A DNA stretch of 64,000 bases, taken from Streptomyces abyssomicinicus. Its GTDB lineage: Bacteria > Actinomycetota > Actinomycetes > Streptomycetales > Streptomycetaceae. Position numbers and translations under genes: made by a program. A model generated the notes under the pieces. It did not search any database and was not told the DNA's origin. It worked only from the letters and a program-made list of their open reading frames with translations. Each line of letters begins with the position of its first letter. Positions within the stretch are counted from its first letter, which is position 1. Below, piece by piece: positions 1 through 10,956 of the stretch. The stretch is taken from contig NZ_BBZI01000012.1 in NCBI RefSeq assembly GCF_008974245.1, forward strand, positions 310,001 to 374,000, in the 5' to 3' direction.

Positions 1-462
1 TTCGACAGCCTCAAGGAGGGCACCCAGGGGATCACGAAGCAGACCCGCTGGACCTACCGGGACGTCGCCAACCGCTCGATCAACGGCACGCTCGTCCGGT
101 CCATCAACACCACCGTGGTGGCGCTGCTGCCGGTGGCGGGCCTGCTGTTCATCGGCGGTGGCGTCCTGGGCGCCGGCATGCTGAACGACATCTCCCTGTC
201 GATCTTCGTCGGCCTCGCGGCCGGCGCCTACTCGTCGATCTTCATCGCCACGCCGCTCGTCGCCGACCTCAAGGAGCGCGAGCCGGAGATGAAGGACCTG
301 CGCCGACGTGTGCTCGCCAAGCGCGCGCAGGCCGGTGAGGGCGCGACCGCGGCGGTCGGCGCGGACGCGGAGAACACGAACGACCCGGAGGGCTCCGGGC
401 CCGCCGTGGTCGGCCCGCGGGCCGGCCGGAGCGGCGGCCGGGCCTCCGGAAGGAGGCGATGA
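1..462 (+). CDS. secF: Protein translocase subunit SecF, C-terminal part
   Basis: The gene starts before the window; 153 C-terminal residues are visible. The frame is open from base 1 and reads into two hydrophobic segments, about residues 38-58 (VALLPVAGLLFIGGG...) and 64-85 (LSIFVGLAAGAYSSIFIATPL). These match the last membrane helices of SecF, the SecDF partner that uses the proton gradient to assist late SecYEG export. A charged, Gly/Ala/Arg-rich cytoplasmic tail of about 60 residues follows, which is common in actinobacterial SecF. The stop lies 4 bp before apt and the apt ribosome site is inside the secF end, so the two are probably cotranscribed. The identity rests on the C-terminal third plus context (secF-apt-relA). 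Confidence 0.88.
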   Translation, partial: FDSLKEGTQGITKQTRWTYRDVANRSINGTLVRSINTTVVALLPVAGLLFIGGGVLGAGMLNDISLSIFVGLAAGAYSSIFIATPLVADLKEREPEMKDLRRRVLAKRAQAGEGATAAVGADAENTNDPEGSGPAVVGPRAGRSGGRASGRRR

Positions 463-466
463 CGCC

Positions 467-1006
467 GTGACGGACATCCAGGCGCTGCTGCTCAGCCGCA
501 TCCGCGAGGTCGAGGACTACCCCGAGCCCGGCGTGAGGTTCAAGGACATCACGCCGCTGCTCGCGGACCCGGACGCGTTCGTCGCGCTCACCGACGCGCT
601 GGCGGACATCGCGGTGCGGACCGGGGCGACGAAGATCGTGGGCCTGGAGGCCCGCGGCTTCATCCTCGGCGCGCCCGCGGCGGTGCGGGCCGGGATCGGG
701 TTCATCCCGGTCCGCAAGGCCGGCAAGCTGCCGGGCGCGACGCTGAGCCAGGCGTACGACCTGGAGTACGGATCGGCGGAGATCGAGGTGCACGCGGAGG
801 ACCTGTCCGCGGACGACCGGGTACTGGTCGTCGACGACGTGCTGGCGACGGGCGGCACGGCCGAGGCGTCGCTCCAGCTGGTGCGGCGGGCGGGGGCCGA
901 GGTCGCCGGGCTCGCCGTGCTGATGGAGCTGGCCTTCCTCCAGGGCCGGGCCCGCCTGGAGACGGCCCTCGACGGCGCGCCCCTGGCCGCCCTCCTCGTC
1001 GTCTGA
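467..1006 (+). CDS. apt: Adenine phosphoribosyltransferase
   Basis: This 179-residue protein salvages adenine by the reaction adenine + PRPP = AMP + PPi in the cytoplasm. The PRPP-binding signature VLVVDDVLATGGT spans residues 119-131. The N-terminal motif DYPEPGVRFKDITPLL is typical of Apt. The GTG start at 467 is chosen because AGGAGG at 451-456 sits at the right distance and the encoded N-terminus VTDIQALLLSRI aligns with the family; a longer reading from 308 would add 53 low-complexity residues that overlap secF. It lies between secF and relA. A strong hairpin follows at 1031-1070, so secF-apt probably ends there. Confidence 0.95.
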   Translation: MTDIQALLLSRIREVEDYPEPGVRFKDITPLLADPDAFVALTDALADIAVRTGATKIVGLEARGFILGAPAAVRAGIGFIPVRKAGKLPGATLSQAYDLEYGSAEIEVHAEDLSADDRVLVVDDVLATGGTAEASLQLVRRAGAEVAGLAVLMELAFLQGRARLETALDGAPLAALLVV

Positions 1007-1030
1007 CCCCTCGGCCCACGCGGCCGCACC

Positions 1031-1070
1031 GGAGCCGGGCCCCGCGCCTCACCGCGCGGGGCCCGGCTCC
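1031..1070 (+). terminator. Rho-independent-like hairpin after apt
   Basis: A perfect 16-bp inverted repeat (arms 1031-1046 and 1055-1070, GGAGCCGGGCCCCGCG type) with an 8-nt loop. No U-tract follows, as is usual in Streptomyces. It lies 24 bp after the apt stop. The remaining bases to the relA start (1071-1289) hold no gene and must contain the relA promoter; I could not pick a convincing -35/-10 pair there. Confidence 0.75.
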
Positions 1071-1289
1071 GTCGTACGCCGCCCCGGCGGGCCTGCCCCG
1101 CGGGACACGGGCCCTGAACAAGGCCCCGCGGGGGCGTACGCGGGGGTGGCGGGCGGCGTGCGGGAGTGGTGGGGGCGGGGTGCGAAAACGGGCGCTCACC
1201 CGGCTGACGGGCGTTCGAGGGGGAACGCTCGCTACCATGGGATCTCCGGGGCCCGACCGGGTGACCCGGACCGCGCCCGAGGAGTCCTC

Positions 1290-3827
<2,538 letters not shown>

Positions 3828-3844
3828 CGCCCGACGGGGCAGCC

Positions 3845-3891
3845 CGTACGACGAAGCCCCCGGCCGTGGCGGCCGGGGGCTTCGTCGTACG
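3845..3891. terminator. Bidirectional terminator between relA and the DUF349 gene
   Basis: A perfect 21-bp inverted repeat (arms 3845-3865 and 3871-3891, starting CGTACGACGAAGCCCCC) with a 5-nt loop GTGGC. It sits between convergent genes, 18 bp after the relA stop and 14 bp from the stop of the opposing gene. Its symmetry suits termination in both directions. Confidence 0.88.
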
Positions 3892-3904
3892 GTCGGGCGG
3901 CCCG

Positions 3905-5134
3905 TCAGCCGCCGAACTCCTGGAGACCCTTGAGAGCCTGGTCCAGCAGGGCCTGACGGCCCTCCAGCTCACGCTCGAGCTTCTCCGCCCTGGCGGTGTT
4001 GCCCTGCGCGCGGGCCTGCTCGATCTGGCCGCGCAGCTTGTCCACGGCGGCCTGGAGCTGACCGGTCAGCCCCGCGGCGCGCGCCCGCGCCTCCGGGTTG
4101 GTGCGACGCCACTCGGCCTCCTCGGCCTCCTGGATCGCCCGCTCCACGGCGTGCATCCGGCCCTCGACCTTCGGCCGCGCGTCCCGCGGGACGTGACCGA
4201 TGGCCTCCCACCGCTCGTTGACCGAACGGAACGCGGCCCGCGCCGCCTTGAGGTCCGTGACCGGCAGGAGCTTCTCGGCCTCGCCGGCCAGCTCCTCCTT
4301 CAGCTTCAGGTTCTCCGCCTGCTCGGCGTCCCGCTCGGCGAAGACCGAGCTGCGGGCGGCGAAGAAGACGTCCTGGGCGCCGCGGAAGCGGTTCCACAGC
4401 TCGTCCTCGTGCTCGCGCTGGGCGCGGCCCGCGGCCTTCCACTCGGTCATCAGCTCGCGGTAACGGGCGGCCGTCGGACCCCAGTCGGTCGACCCGGAGA
4501 GCGACTCGGCCTCGGCGACCAGACGCTCCTTGACCTTGCGGGCGTCCTCGCGCTGCGAGTCCAGCTGCGCGAAGTGGGCCTTGCGGCGCTTGGAGAACGC
4601 GCTGCGGGCGTGCGAGAAGCGGTGCCACAGCTCGTCGTCGGACTTGCGGTCCAGCCGCGGCAGCCCCTTCCAGGTGTCCACCAGCGCCCGCAGCCGCTCG
4701 CCGGCCGCCCGCCACTGCTCGGACTGCGCCAGCTCCTCGGCCTCGGTGACCAGCGCCTCCTTGGACTTGCGGGCATCCTCCGACTGCTTGGCCCGCTGCG
4801 CCTTGCGCTCCTCGCGACGGGACTCGACCGTCTCCGTGAGCTTGTCCAGACGCGCCCGCAGCGCGTCCAGGTCGCCCACCGCGTGATGGGCGTCGATCTG
4901 CTCGCGCAGGTGCTCGACGGCGGCCAGGGCGTCCTTCGCGGCGAGGTCGGTGGTCCGCACCCTCCGCTCGAGGAGGCCGATCTCGACAACCAGGCCCTCG
5001 TACTTGCGCTCGAAGTAGGCCAACGCCTCGTCAGGGGAGCCGGCCTGCCAGGAGCCGACCACCTTCTCGCCGTCGGCCGTACGCACGTACACGGTCCCCG
5101 TCTCGTCGACGCGGCCCCACGGGTCGCTGCTCAC
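3905..5134 (-). CDS. DUF349 domain-containing coiled-coil protein
   Basis: A 409-residue, strongly charged protein. Three DUF349-like repeats can be read; each has a Trp-rich stretch with a conserved W(K/E) followed by an R/E-rich helix, for example LAQSEQWRAAGERLRALVDTW, LSGSTDWGPTAARYRELMTEW and LLPVTDLKAARAAFRSVNERW. The N-terminus (VSSDPWGRVDETGTVYVRTADG) is a short beta-rich segment, and the C-terminus is an alpha-helical EL/R/Q repeat, probably coiled coil. The GTG start at 5134 follows GGAGGAGG with a 5-6 nt gap; an upstream in-frame start at 5200 lacks this. The molecular role is not established. It is convergent with relA and shares its terminator. Confidence 0.85.
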   Translation of the reverse strand: MSSDPWGRVDETGTVYVRTADGEKVVGSWQAGSPDEALAYFERKYEGLVVEIGLLERRVRTTDLAAKDALAAVEHLREQIDAHHAVGDLDALRARLDKLTETVESRREERKAQRAKQSEDARKSKEALVTEAEELAQSEQWRAAGERLRALVDTWKGLPRLDRKSDDELWHRFSHARSAFSKRRKAHFAQLDSQREDARKVKERLVAEAESLSGSTDWGPTAARYRELMTEWKAAGRAQREHEDELWNRFRGAQDVFFAARSSVFAERDAEQAENLKLKEELAGEAEKLLPVTDLKAARAAFRSVNERWEAIGHVPRDARPKVEGRMHAVERAIQEAEEAEWRRTNPEARARAAGLTGQLQAAVDKLRGQIEQARAQGNTARAEKLERELEGRQALLDQALKGLQEFGG

Positions 5135-5279
5135 AGCGCCTCCTCCACATGATGCCGCGGGGGGTTTCGAGGCCCCGGGCATCCTCCACAGTTTCGTCAC
5201 CGGTCAACATAGGCGACCGGCGGGTGGCCTGTCCGCATCCCGCGCGACCGAATATCGGCCCGCGGGACCGCGGCAGTGC

Positions 5280-6095
5280 CTAGGACTTGGTGACGGTCGC
5301 CTTGTCGAGGACCACCGTCGCGTTCGGGGCGCCGTCGCCCATGCCGGTGCTTTCGCCGGCCTTGGCGATCTTCTCCAGGACGGCCATGCTCTTGTCGTCG
5401 AGCTTCCCGAACGGCGTGTAGTTCGGCGGCAGCGGGCTGTCCTGGTAGACCAGGAAGAACTGGCTGCCGTTGGTGTTCGGGCCGGCGTTGGCCATGGCGA
5501 CGGTGCCCGTCGGGTACGTGTCCTTCTTGAGGGCGTCCGACTTCAGGTTCTCGTCCTTCAGCTCGTACCCCGGACCGCCGGAACCGGTGCCCGTCGGGTC
5601 ACCGCACTGGAGCACGTAGATGCCCTGGGTCGTCAGGCGGTGGCACTTCGTGTGGTCGAAGTAGCCCTTGCCGGCCAGGAACTCGAACGAGTTCACGGTG
5701 TGCGGGGCGCCCTTGGCGTCCAGCGCGACCGAGATCTCGCCGCAGGTGGTGTCCAGCGTCATCGTGTACTTCGCCGACTCGTCGATCTTCATCGGCGGCT
5801 CCTTGTCGAACTGGAGCTCCTCGACCTTGCCCTCGGCCGGCTTCTCACAGGGGTCCGGCGCCTTGCTCGGCTCGGCGCTCGGCGACGCCGAAGCGCCGGC
5901 CGCGGTGTTCTCACCGTCGTCCCGCAGGGTGCCCGTGGTGTACAGCGCGAGGCTGCCGACCAGGACCACGCCGAGGACCGACGCGATCACCGCGTTCCGC
6001 ATGCGCGCCTTGCGGCGGGCGGCGGTGCGCCGCTGCTGCTGGCGCAAGAACTTCTCCCGGGCGAGCTGACGCCGCCGCTGTTCCTGGCTGACCAC
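5280..6095 (-). CDS. Membrane-anchored cyclophilin-type peptidyl-prolyl isomerase
   Basis: A 271-residue protein with a basic cytoplasmic N-terminus (RRRQLAREKFLRQQQRRTAARRKAR), one transmembrane helix (about 33-52, NAVIASVLGVVLVGSLALY), an Ala/Ser/Pro linker and an extracytoplasmic cyclophilin domain (about 105-271). Cyclophilin motifs visible include HTVNSFEFLAGKGYFDHTKCHRL, GTVAMANAGPNTNGSQFFL and YTPFGKLDD. The domain has Cys residues at DTTCGE, KCHRL and LQCGD, so disulfides outside the membrane are possible. It probably assists folding of exported proteins at cis-trans proline bonds. It is transcribed divergently from the metallo-hydrolase at 6276; the 180 bp between them should hold both promoters. 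Confidence 0.9.
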   Translation of the reverse strand: MVSQEQRRRQLAREKFLRQQQRRTAARRKARMRNAVIASVLGVVLVGSLALYTTGTLRDDGENTAAGASASPSAEPSKAPDPCEKPAEGKVEELQFDKEPPMKIDESAKYTMTLDTTCGEISVALDAKGAPHTVNSFEFLAGKGYFDHTKCHRLTTQGIYVLQCGDPTGTGSGGPGYELKDENLKSDALKKDTYPTGTVAMANAGPNTNGSQFFLVYQDSPLPPNYTPFGKLDDKSMAVLEKIAKAGESTGMGDGAPNATVVLDKATVTKS

Positions 6096-6275
6096 CGGGT
6101 CTCACTCCTCGTGCGAATCGTGCGTCGACCGGGCCGCGTGGGCCTCCTGAGCCGACCGCGTGCGTGTGCCCCGTACCGTATATGGGTTCACCGAGTAATC
6201 GGCAGCGCCGGTAGGCTGCTGACGCCAGGGTGGCCGGATGACCACCCGCCCGTATCGACACAACGAGGGACGATC

Positions 6276-6983
6276 GTGCTCATTGCCGGGTTCCCGGCCG
6301 GTGCCTGGGGGACGAACTGTTATCTCGTCGCCCCCGGGGCCGGCGAGGAATGCGTGATCATCGACCCCGGCCACCAGGCCGCCCAGGGAGTCGAGGAGAC
6401 GCTCAGGAAGCATCGGCTCAAGCCCGTCGCGGTCGTCCTCACCCACGGACACATCGACCATGTCGCCTCGGTGGTCCCGGTGTGCGGCGCGCACGACGTG
6501 CCCGCCTGGATCCACCCGGCGGACCGGTACATGATGAGCGACCCCGAGAAGGCGCTCGGCCGGTCCATCGGCATGCCGCTCATGGGTGAGCTGGCCGTCG
6601 GGGAGCCCGACGACGTCAAGGAGCTGACCGACGGCGCGCGGCTGGAGCTGGCCGGCCTGGAGTTCTCCGTCGCGCACGCTCCCGGCCATACCAAGGGGTC
6701 GGTGACCTTCCGGATGCCCGAGGCCGCGGACGTCCCGTCCGTGTTCTTCTCCGGGGATCTGCTGTTCGCCGGCTCCATCGGACGCACCGACCTGCCGGGC
6801 GGCGACATGGACGACATGCTCGGGTCGCTGGCCCGCGTGTGCCTGCCGCTGGACGACACCACCGTCGTCCTGTCCGGCCACGGCCCCCAGACGACCATCG
6901 GCCAGGAGCGCGCCACCAACCCCTATCTGCGGCAGGTGGCCGCCGGCCCGGAGGGCTTCCAGGCCCCCCGACGAGGAATGTGA
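6276..6983 (+). CDS. Metallo-beta-lactamase-fold hydrolase (glyoxalase II-like)
   Basis: A 235-residue soluble enzyme with the binuclear-metal signature LTHGHIDHVASV (HxHxDH), a second His in FSVAHAPGHTKGSV and the metal-bridging Asp in FFSGDLLFAGSIGRTDLPGGD. This pattern fits the glyoxalase II/YcbL subfamily, thioester or related hydrolases. The substrate cannot be deduced. The GTG start at 6276 follows a GAGGGA ribosome site and gives LIAGFPAGAWGTNCYLV, the usual N-terminal strand; upstream open frame has no family similarity. The stop is 13 bp before hisS, so the two form an operon, an arrangement I recall from other Streptomyces. Confidence 0.9.
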   Translation: MLIAGFPAGAWGTNCYLVAPGAGEECVIIDPGHQAAQGVEETLRKHRLKPVAVVLTHGHIDHVASVVPVCGAHDVPAWIHPADRYMMSDPEKALGRSIGMPLMGELAVGEPDDVKELTDGARLELAGLEFSVAHAPGHTKGSVTFRMPEAADVPSVFFSGDLLFAGSIGRTDLPGGDMDDMLGSLARVCLPLDDTTVVLSGHGPQTTIGQERATNPYLRQVAAGPEGFQAPRRGM

Positions 6984-6996
6984 CGAGAGAACACCC

Positions 6997-8259
6997 GTGA
7001 GCACTTTCAAGGCCCCCAAGGGCACCTACGACCTGATCCCGCCGAACTCCGCCCGCTACCTGGCGGTGCGCGAGGCCATCTCCGCCCCGCTGCGCAACTC
7101 CGGATACGGCTACATCGAGACGCCCGGCTTCGAGAACGTCGAGCTGTTCGCACGCGGTGTCGGCGAGTCCACCGACATCGTCACCAAGGAGATGTACGCC
7201 TTCGAGACCAAGGGCGGCGACCGTCTCGCCCTGCGCCCCGAGGGCACCGCCTCCGTGCTCCGCGCCGCGCTGGAGGCCAACCTCCACAAGGCCGGGAACC
7301 TGCCGGTGAAGCTCTGGTACTCGGGTTCCTACTACCGCTACGAGCGTCCGCAGAAGGGCCGCTACCGCCACTTCTCGCAGGTCGGCGCCGAGGCCATCGG
7401 CGCCGAGGACCCGGCGCTGGACGCCGAGCTGATCATCCTCGCCGACCAGGCGTACCGCTCGCTTGGCCTGCGGAACTTCCGCATCCTGCTCAACAGCCTG
7501 GGTGACAAGGAGTGCCGCCCCGCCTACCGGGCCGCCCTCCAGGACTTCCTGCGCGGCCTCGACCTCGACGAGGAGACCCTGCGCCGCGCCGAGATCAACC
7601 CGCTGCGCGTCCTCGACGACAAGCGGGCCGACGTCCAGAAGCAGCTCGTGGGAGCCCCGCTGCTCGAGGACCACCTGTGCGAGGCCTGCAAGGCCTACCA
7701 CGAGGAGGTCCGCGAGCTGATCACCGCGGCGGGCGTCGCCTTCGAGGACGACCCCAAGCTGGTCCGCGGCCTGGACTACTACACCCGCACCACCTTCGAG
7801 TTCGTCCACGACGGCCTCGGCTCGCAGTCCGCGGTGGGCGGCGGCGGCCGCTACGACGGCCTCTCCGAGATGATCGGCGGCCCCGCGCTGCCGTCGGTGG
7901 GCTGGGCGCTCGGCGTCGACCGCACGGTGCTGGCCCTGGAGGCCGAGGGCGTGGAGCTGGACCTGCCCGCCACCACCAGCGTGTTCGCCGTGCCGATGGG
8001 CGACGAGGCGCGCCGCCTGCTGTTCGCCAAGGTCACCGAGCTGCGCAAGGTCGGCATCGCGGCCGACTTCGGTTACGGCGGCAAGGGGCTGAAGGCCGCC
8101 ATGAAGGCCGCCAACCGCTCCGGCGCACGTTTCGCGATCGTGGCCGGCGAGCGCGACCTCGCCGAGGGCGTCGTCCAGCTCAAGGACATGGAGTCCGGCG
8201 AGCAGAGCGCGATCGGTGTGGGCGAGATCATCGCCGAGCTGGAGGCCCGGCTCGGCTGA
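6997..8259 (+). CDS. hisS: Histidyl-tRNA synthetase
   Basis: A 420-residue class II aminoacyl-tRNA synthetase that charges tRNA-His with histidine. Motif 2 is visible as RYERPQKGRYRHFSQVGAEAIG, and the histidine-specific motifs are LVRGLDYYTRTTFEF and GGGGRYDGL. Motif 3 is VGWALGVDR, and a C-terminal anticodon-binding domain starts near residue 325. Length is normal for bacterial HisRS. The GTG start at 6997 has GAGAG just upstream and directly follows the metallo-hydrolase gene. A hairpin at 8286-8315 ends the pair. No T-box leader precedes it, as expected for a second gene of an operon. Confidence 0.97.
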   Translation: MSTFKAPKGTYDLIPPNSARYLAVREAISAPLRNSGYGYIETPGFENVELFARGVGESTDIVTKEMYAFETKGGDRLALRPEGTASVLRAALEANLHKAGNLPVKLWYSGSYYRYERPQKGRYRHFSQVGAEAIGAEDPALDAELIILADQAYRSLGLRNFRILLNSLGDKECRPAYRAALQDFLRGLDLDEETLRRAEINPLRVLDDKRADVQKQLVGAPLLEDHLCEACKAYHEEVRELITAAGVAFEDDPKLVRGLDYYTRTTFEFVHDGLGSQSAVGGGGRYDGLSEMIGGPALPSVGWALGVDRTVLALEAEGVELDLPATTSVFAVPMGDEARRLLFAKVTELRKVGIAADFGYGGKGLKAAMKAANRSGARFAIVAGERDLAEGVVQLKDMESGEQSAIGVGEIIAELEARLG

Positions 8260-8285
8260 GGCCCGCCGCCTCCCGCGGTTCTCCC

Positions 8286-8315
8286 GGGGCGTCCCCTCCA
8301 CGGAGGGGGCGCCCC
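8286..8315 (+). terminator. Hairpin terminator after hisS
   Basis: A 13-bp stem (8286-8298 with 8303-8315, GGGGCGTCCCCTC type, one G-U pair) with loop CACG, 27 bp after the hisS stop. The rest of the gap to 8553 holds no gene that I can recognise. Confidence 0.75.
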
Positions 8316-8553
8316 GTCGTGGTTCCGCGGCCCTGTGTCCGTCCCCGTGTCCGTCCTCCCCGCGCACGCCCCCGTGCCGTCCGCGCGTACGCCCCCTGTT
8401 CGTCCACGTGTGCGCCCCCGGAACGGACGTCCCCGGCGGGCGGGGCCTTCGGGGCATCCGGGCGGCCCTTGTTTACGTCAGTCCGACGGCCGCAGGGGCA
8501 GAGTGCGGCACAATGGCCGTGCCTCAACCTCTTCGATGCAGGGAATCGGTGTG

Positions 8554-9192
8554 ATGAGCAGCATGACGACGGTCCACGACGTGCCGGCGCCCCGGACCGG
8601 GGACGACGGTCCGCGCCGACTGGGCGGCAGCCGGGGCTTCGGCGTGCTCCTGGCCATCACCGGCGCGCTCGGTGTGCTCGCCTCGTGGATCATCACCATG
8701 GACAAGTTCCACCTGCTCGAGGACCCGGACTTCACCCCGGCCTGCAGCCTGAACCCGATCTTCTCCTGCAAGAACATCATGCAGAGCGACCAGGCCTCGG
8801 TCTTCGGCTTCCCGAACCCGCTGCTGGGCCTGGTGACCTACGCCGTCGTCGTCTGCGTGGGCATGAGCGTGATCGCGGGGGCCCGGTTCCCCCGCTGGTA
8901 CTGGCTCACCCTCAACGCCGGCACGCTCTTCGGCGTCGGGTTCTGCACCTGGCTGATGATCCAGTCCCTGTACGAGATCCACAACCTGTGCCTGTGGTGC
9001 ATGCTCGCCTGGACCGCGACCATCGTCATGTTCTGGTACGTGACCTCGTTCAACGTCCGCAACGGCTTCCTGCCCGCCCCCAAGGGGCTGCGGACCTTCT
9101 TCGACGAGTTCACCTGGGTGCTCCCCGTGGTGCACATCGGCGTCGTCGCGATCCTGATCTTCTCGCGCTGGGGCAGCGCCCTCTGGGCCTGA
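8554..9192 (+). CDS. Vitamin K epoxide reductase (VKOR) family membrane protein
   Basis: A 212-residue polytopic membrane protein with four or five hydrophobic helices after a short soluble N-terminus. It carries the VKOR active-site pair CLWC (in NLCLWCMLAWT) and a loop Cys pair CSLNPIFSCKN. VKOR homologues of Actinobacteria reoxidise periplasmic-side disulfide oxidases, taking the role of DsbB. No DsbA-like gene is adjacent. Start choice: ATG 8554 or GTG 8551 (both in frame) follow GGGA at 8540-8543; a longer frame from 8335 would add about 73 low-complexity residues. The gene stands alone between hisS and rarA; its stop is 46 bp before rarA. Confidence 0.9.
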   Translation: MSSMTTVHDVPAPRTGDDGPRRLGGSRGFGVLLAITGALGVLASWIITMDKFHLLEDPDFTPACSLNPIFSCKNIMQSDQASVFGFPNPLLGLVTYAVVVCVGMSVIAGARFPRWYWLTLNAGTLFGVGFCTWLMIQSLYEIHNLCLWCMLAWTATIVMFWYVTSFNVRNGFLPAPKGLRTFFDEFTWVLPVVHIGVVAILIFSRWGSALWA

Positions 9193-9238
9193 CCGGTCGG
9201 CCCGCCGCTCTGTCCTAGCCGTGGCTTAGGGTTTCCGT

Positions 9239-10594
9239 GTGGAGCCCGACCTGTTCACCGCCGCTGCCGAAGAACGCCAGGAGAAGGACCCGGCCGCCAG
9301 TCCGCTGGCGGTCCGGATGCGCCCGCGCACGCTCGACGAGGTCGTGGGGCAGCGGCACCTGCTGAAGCCCGGGGCCCCGCTGCGCCGTCTGGTCGGCGAA
9401 GGGGCCTCCGGCCCGGCCGGTCCCTCCTCGGTGATCCTCTGGGGGCCGCCGGGCACCGGCAAGACCACCCTCGCGTACGTGATCTCCAAGGCCACCGACA
9501 AGCGGTTCGTGGAACTCTCCGCGATCACCGCGGGCGTCAAGGAGGTCCGGGCCGTCATCGACGGCGCCCGCCGCGCCACCGGCGGCTTCGGCAAGGAGAC
9601 CGTCCTCTTCATCGACGAGATCCACCGGTTCAGCAAGGCCCAGCAGGACTCACTGCTCCCCGCGGTGGAGAACCGCTGGGTCACCCTGATCGCCGCCACC
9701 ACCGAGAACCCGTACTTCTCGGTGATCTCGCCGCTGCTCTCCCGCTCCCTGCTGCTCACCCTGGAGCCGCTCACCGACGACGACCTGCGCGGCCTGCTGC
9801 ACCGCGCGGTGGCCGACGAGCGCGGGCTCGGCGGCTCGGTGGAGCTCCCCGGGGACGCCGAGGAGCACCTGCTGCGGATCGCCGGCGGCGACGCCCGCCG
9901 CGCGCTGACCGCCCTCGAGGCGGGCGCCGGCTCGGCCCTGGCCAAGGGCGAGGAGGCGATCACGCTGGAGACCCTGGAGGACTCCGTCGCCCGCGCCGCC
10001 GTGCGCTACGACAAGGACGGCGACCAGCACTACGACGTGGCCAGCGCCCTGATCAAGTCGATCCGCGGCTCCGACGTGGACGCCGCGCTGCACTACCTGG
10101 CCCGCATGATCGACGCGGGGGAGGACCCCCGGTTCATCGCCCGCCGGCTGATGATCTCCGCCAGCGAGGACATCGGCCTGGCCGACCCCAACGCGCTGCC
10201 CACCGCCGTGGCCGCCGCGCAGGCGGTCGCCATGATCGGCTTCCCCGAGGCGGCCCTGACCCTGAGCCACGCCACCATCGCGCTGGCGCTCGCCCCCAAG
10301 TCCAACGCGGCCACGACGGCGATCGGCGCCGCGCTGGAGGACGTCCGCAAGGGACTGGCCGGCCCGGTGCCCGCTCACCTGCGCGACGGGCACTACAAGG
10401 GCGCCGCCAAGCTGGGGCATGCCCAGGGGTACGTCTACCCGCACGACCTGCCCGAGGGGATCGCCGCGCAGCAGTACGCGCCGGACGCGATCAAGGACCG
10501 TGCGTACTACACCCCCACCCGCCACGGCGCCGAGGCACGGTACGCAGACGCGGTGGAGTGGACCAGGCAGCATCTCGGCCGCGGGCGGTCGTGA
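9239..10594 (+). CDS. rarA: Replication-associated recombination protein RarA (MgsA), AAA+ ATPase
   Basis: This 451-residue protein belongs to the RarA/Mgs1/WRNIP1 family, clamp-loader-like ATPases acting at stalled replication forks. Walker A is GPPGTGKT (about residues 69-76) and Walker B is VLFIDEIH. Sensor region ATTENPYF and the C-terminal tetramerisation/MgsA domain (SASEDIGLADPNALP, GHYKGAAKLGHAQGYVYPHD) are clear. The GTG start at 9239 gives the family N-terminus MEPDLFTAAAEERQEKDPAA. Length is normal. About 360 bp without a gene separate it from rpsD, so cotranscription is uncertain. Confidence 0.94.
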   Translation: MEPDLFTAAAEERQEKDPAASPLAVRMRPRTLDEVVGQRHLLKPGAPLRRLVGEGASGPAGPSSVILWGPPGTGKTTLAYVISKATDKRFVELSAITAGVKEVRAVIDGARRATGGFGKETVLFIDEIHRFSKAQQDSLLPAVENRWVTLIAATTENPYFSVISPLLSRSLLLTLEPLTDDDLRGLLHRAVADERGLGGSVELPGDAEEHLLRIAGGDARRALTALEAGAGSALAKGEEAITLETLEDSVARAAVRYDKDGDQHYDVASALIKSIRGSDVDAALHYLARMIDAGEDPRFIARRLMISASEDIGLADPNALPTAVAAAQAVAMIGFPEAALTLSHATIALALAPKSNAATTAIGAALEDVRKGLAGPVPAHLRDGHYKGAAKLGHAQGYVYPHDLPEGIAAQQYAPDAIKDRAYYTPTRHGAEARYADAVEWTRQHLGRGRS

Positions 10595-10956
10595 CCGGCC
10601 CGGTCCGGAGCACTCCGCCCACGCCTGTAGACTGACCCGAAGTGCTGCGTCCCGTTGTCCGCCCCGGCGGACTCCACCAGGCGGGACATCCAGCCGGAAC
10701 CCCGGACCGCGAGGTCCAGGGATCCAGGAGCGTCGCGCACCGTCGAAGGTGTCGCGGGCAGCCCACCACCGCCCCCGGTCCACGCGCCCGGGGAATCGGT
10801 CGGTGGGCCACTCGCGTGCTGCACGTATGTGCCCAGACCTGGGAGCGGCTGCCCGCCGGGTTCCTCGGAGCCCGAAGGGTTTCCCGGGCTGCGGATTGCG
10901 ACCTCCCCTAACCCTGGTGAAGCCGTATTCACACAGAAACATGAGGTGTCGGTTCC
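10595..10956 (+). other. Gene-free stretch upstream of rpsD
   Basis: 362 bp with no supported gene; open frames here are antisense or low-complexity. It must carry the rpsD promoter and leader. A TAGACT hexamer at 10628-10633 resembles a Streptomyces -10 box but lacks a recognisable -35 at 17-18 bp. A candidate leader of over 300 nt might hold an S4 autoregulatory structure, but I see no motif that proves it. Confidence 0.4.

Noticed and set aside
10595..10956. A protein-coding gene or T-box upstream of rpsD
   Set aside because: Frames are low complexity and no tRNA-specifier or antiterminator motif is visible.
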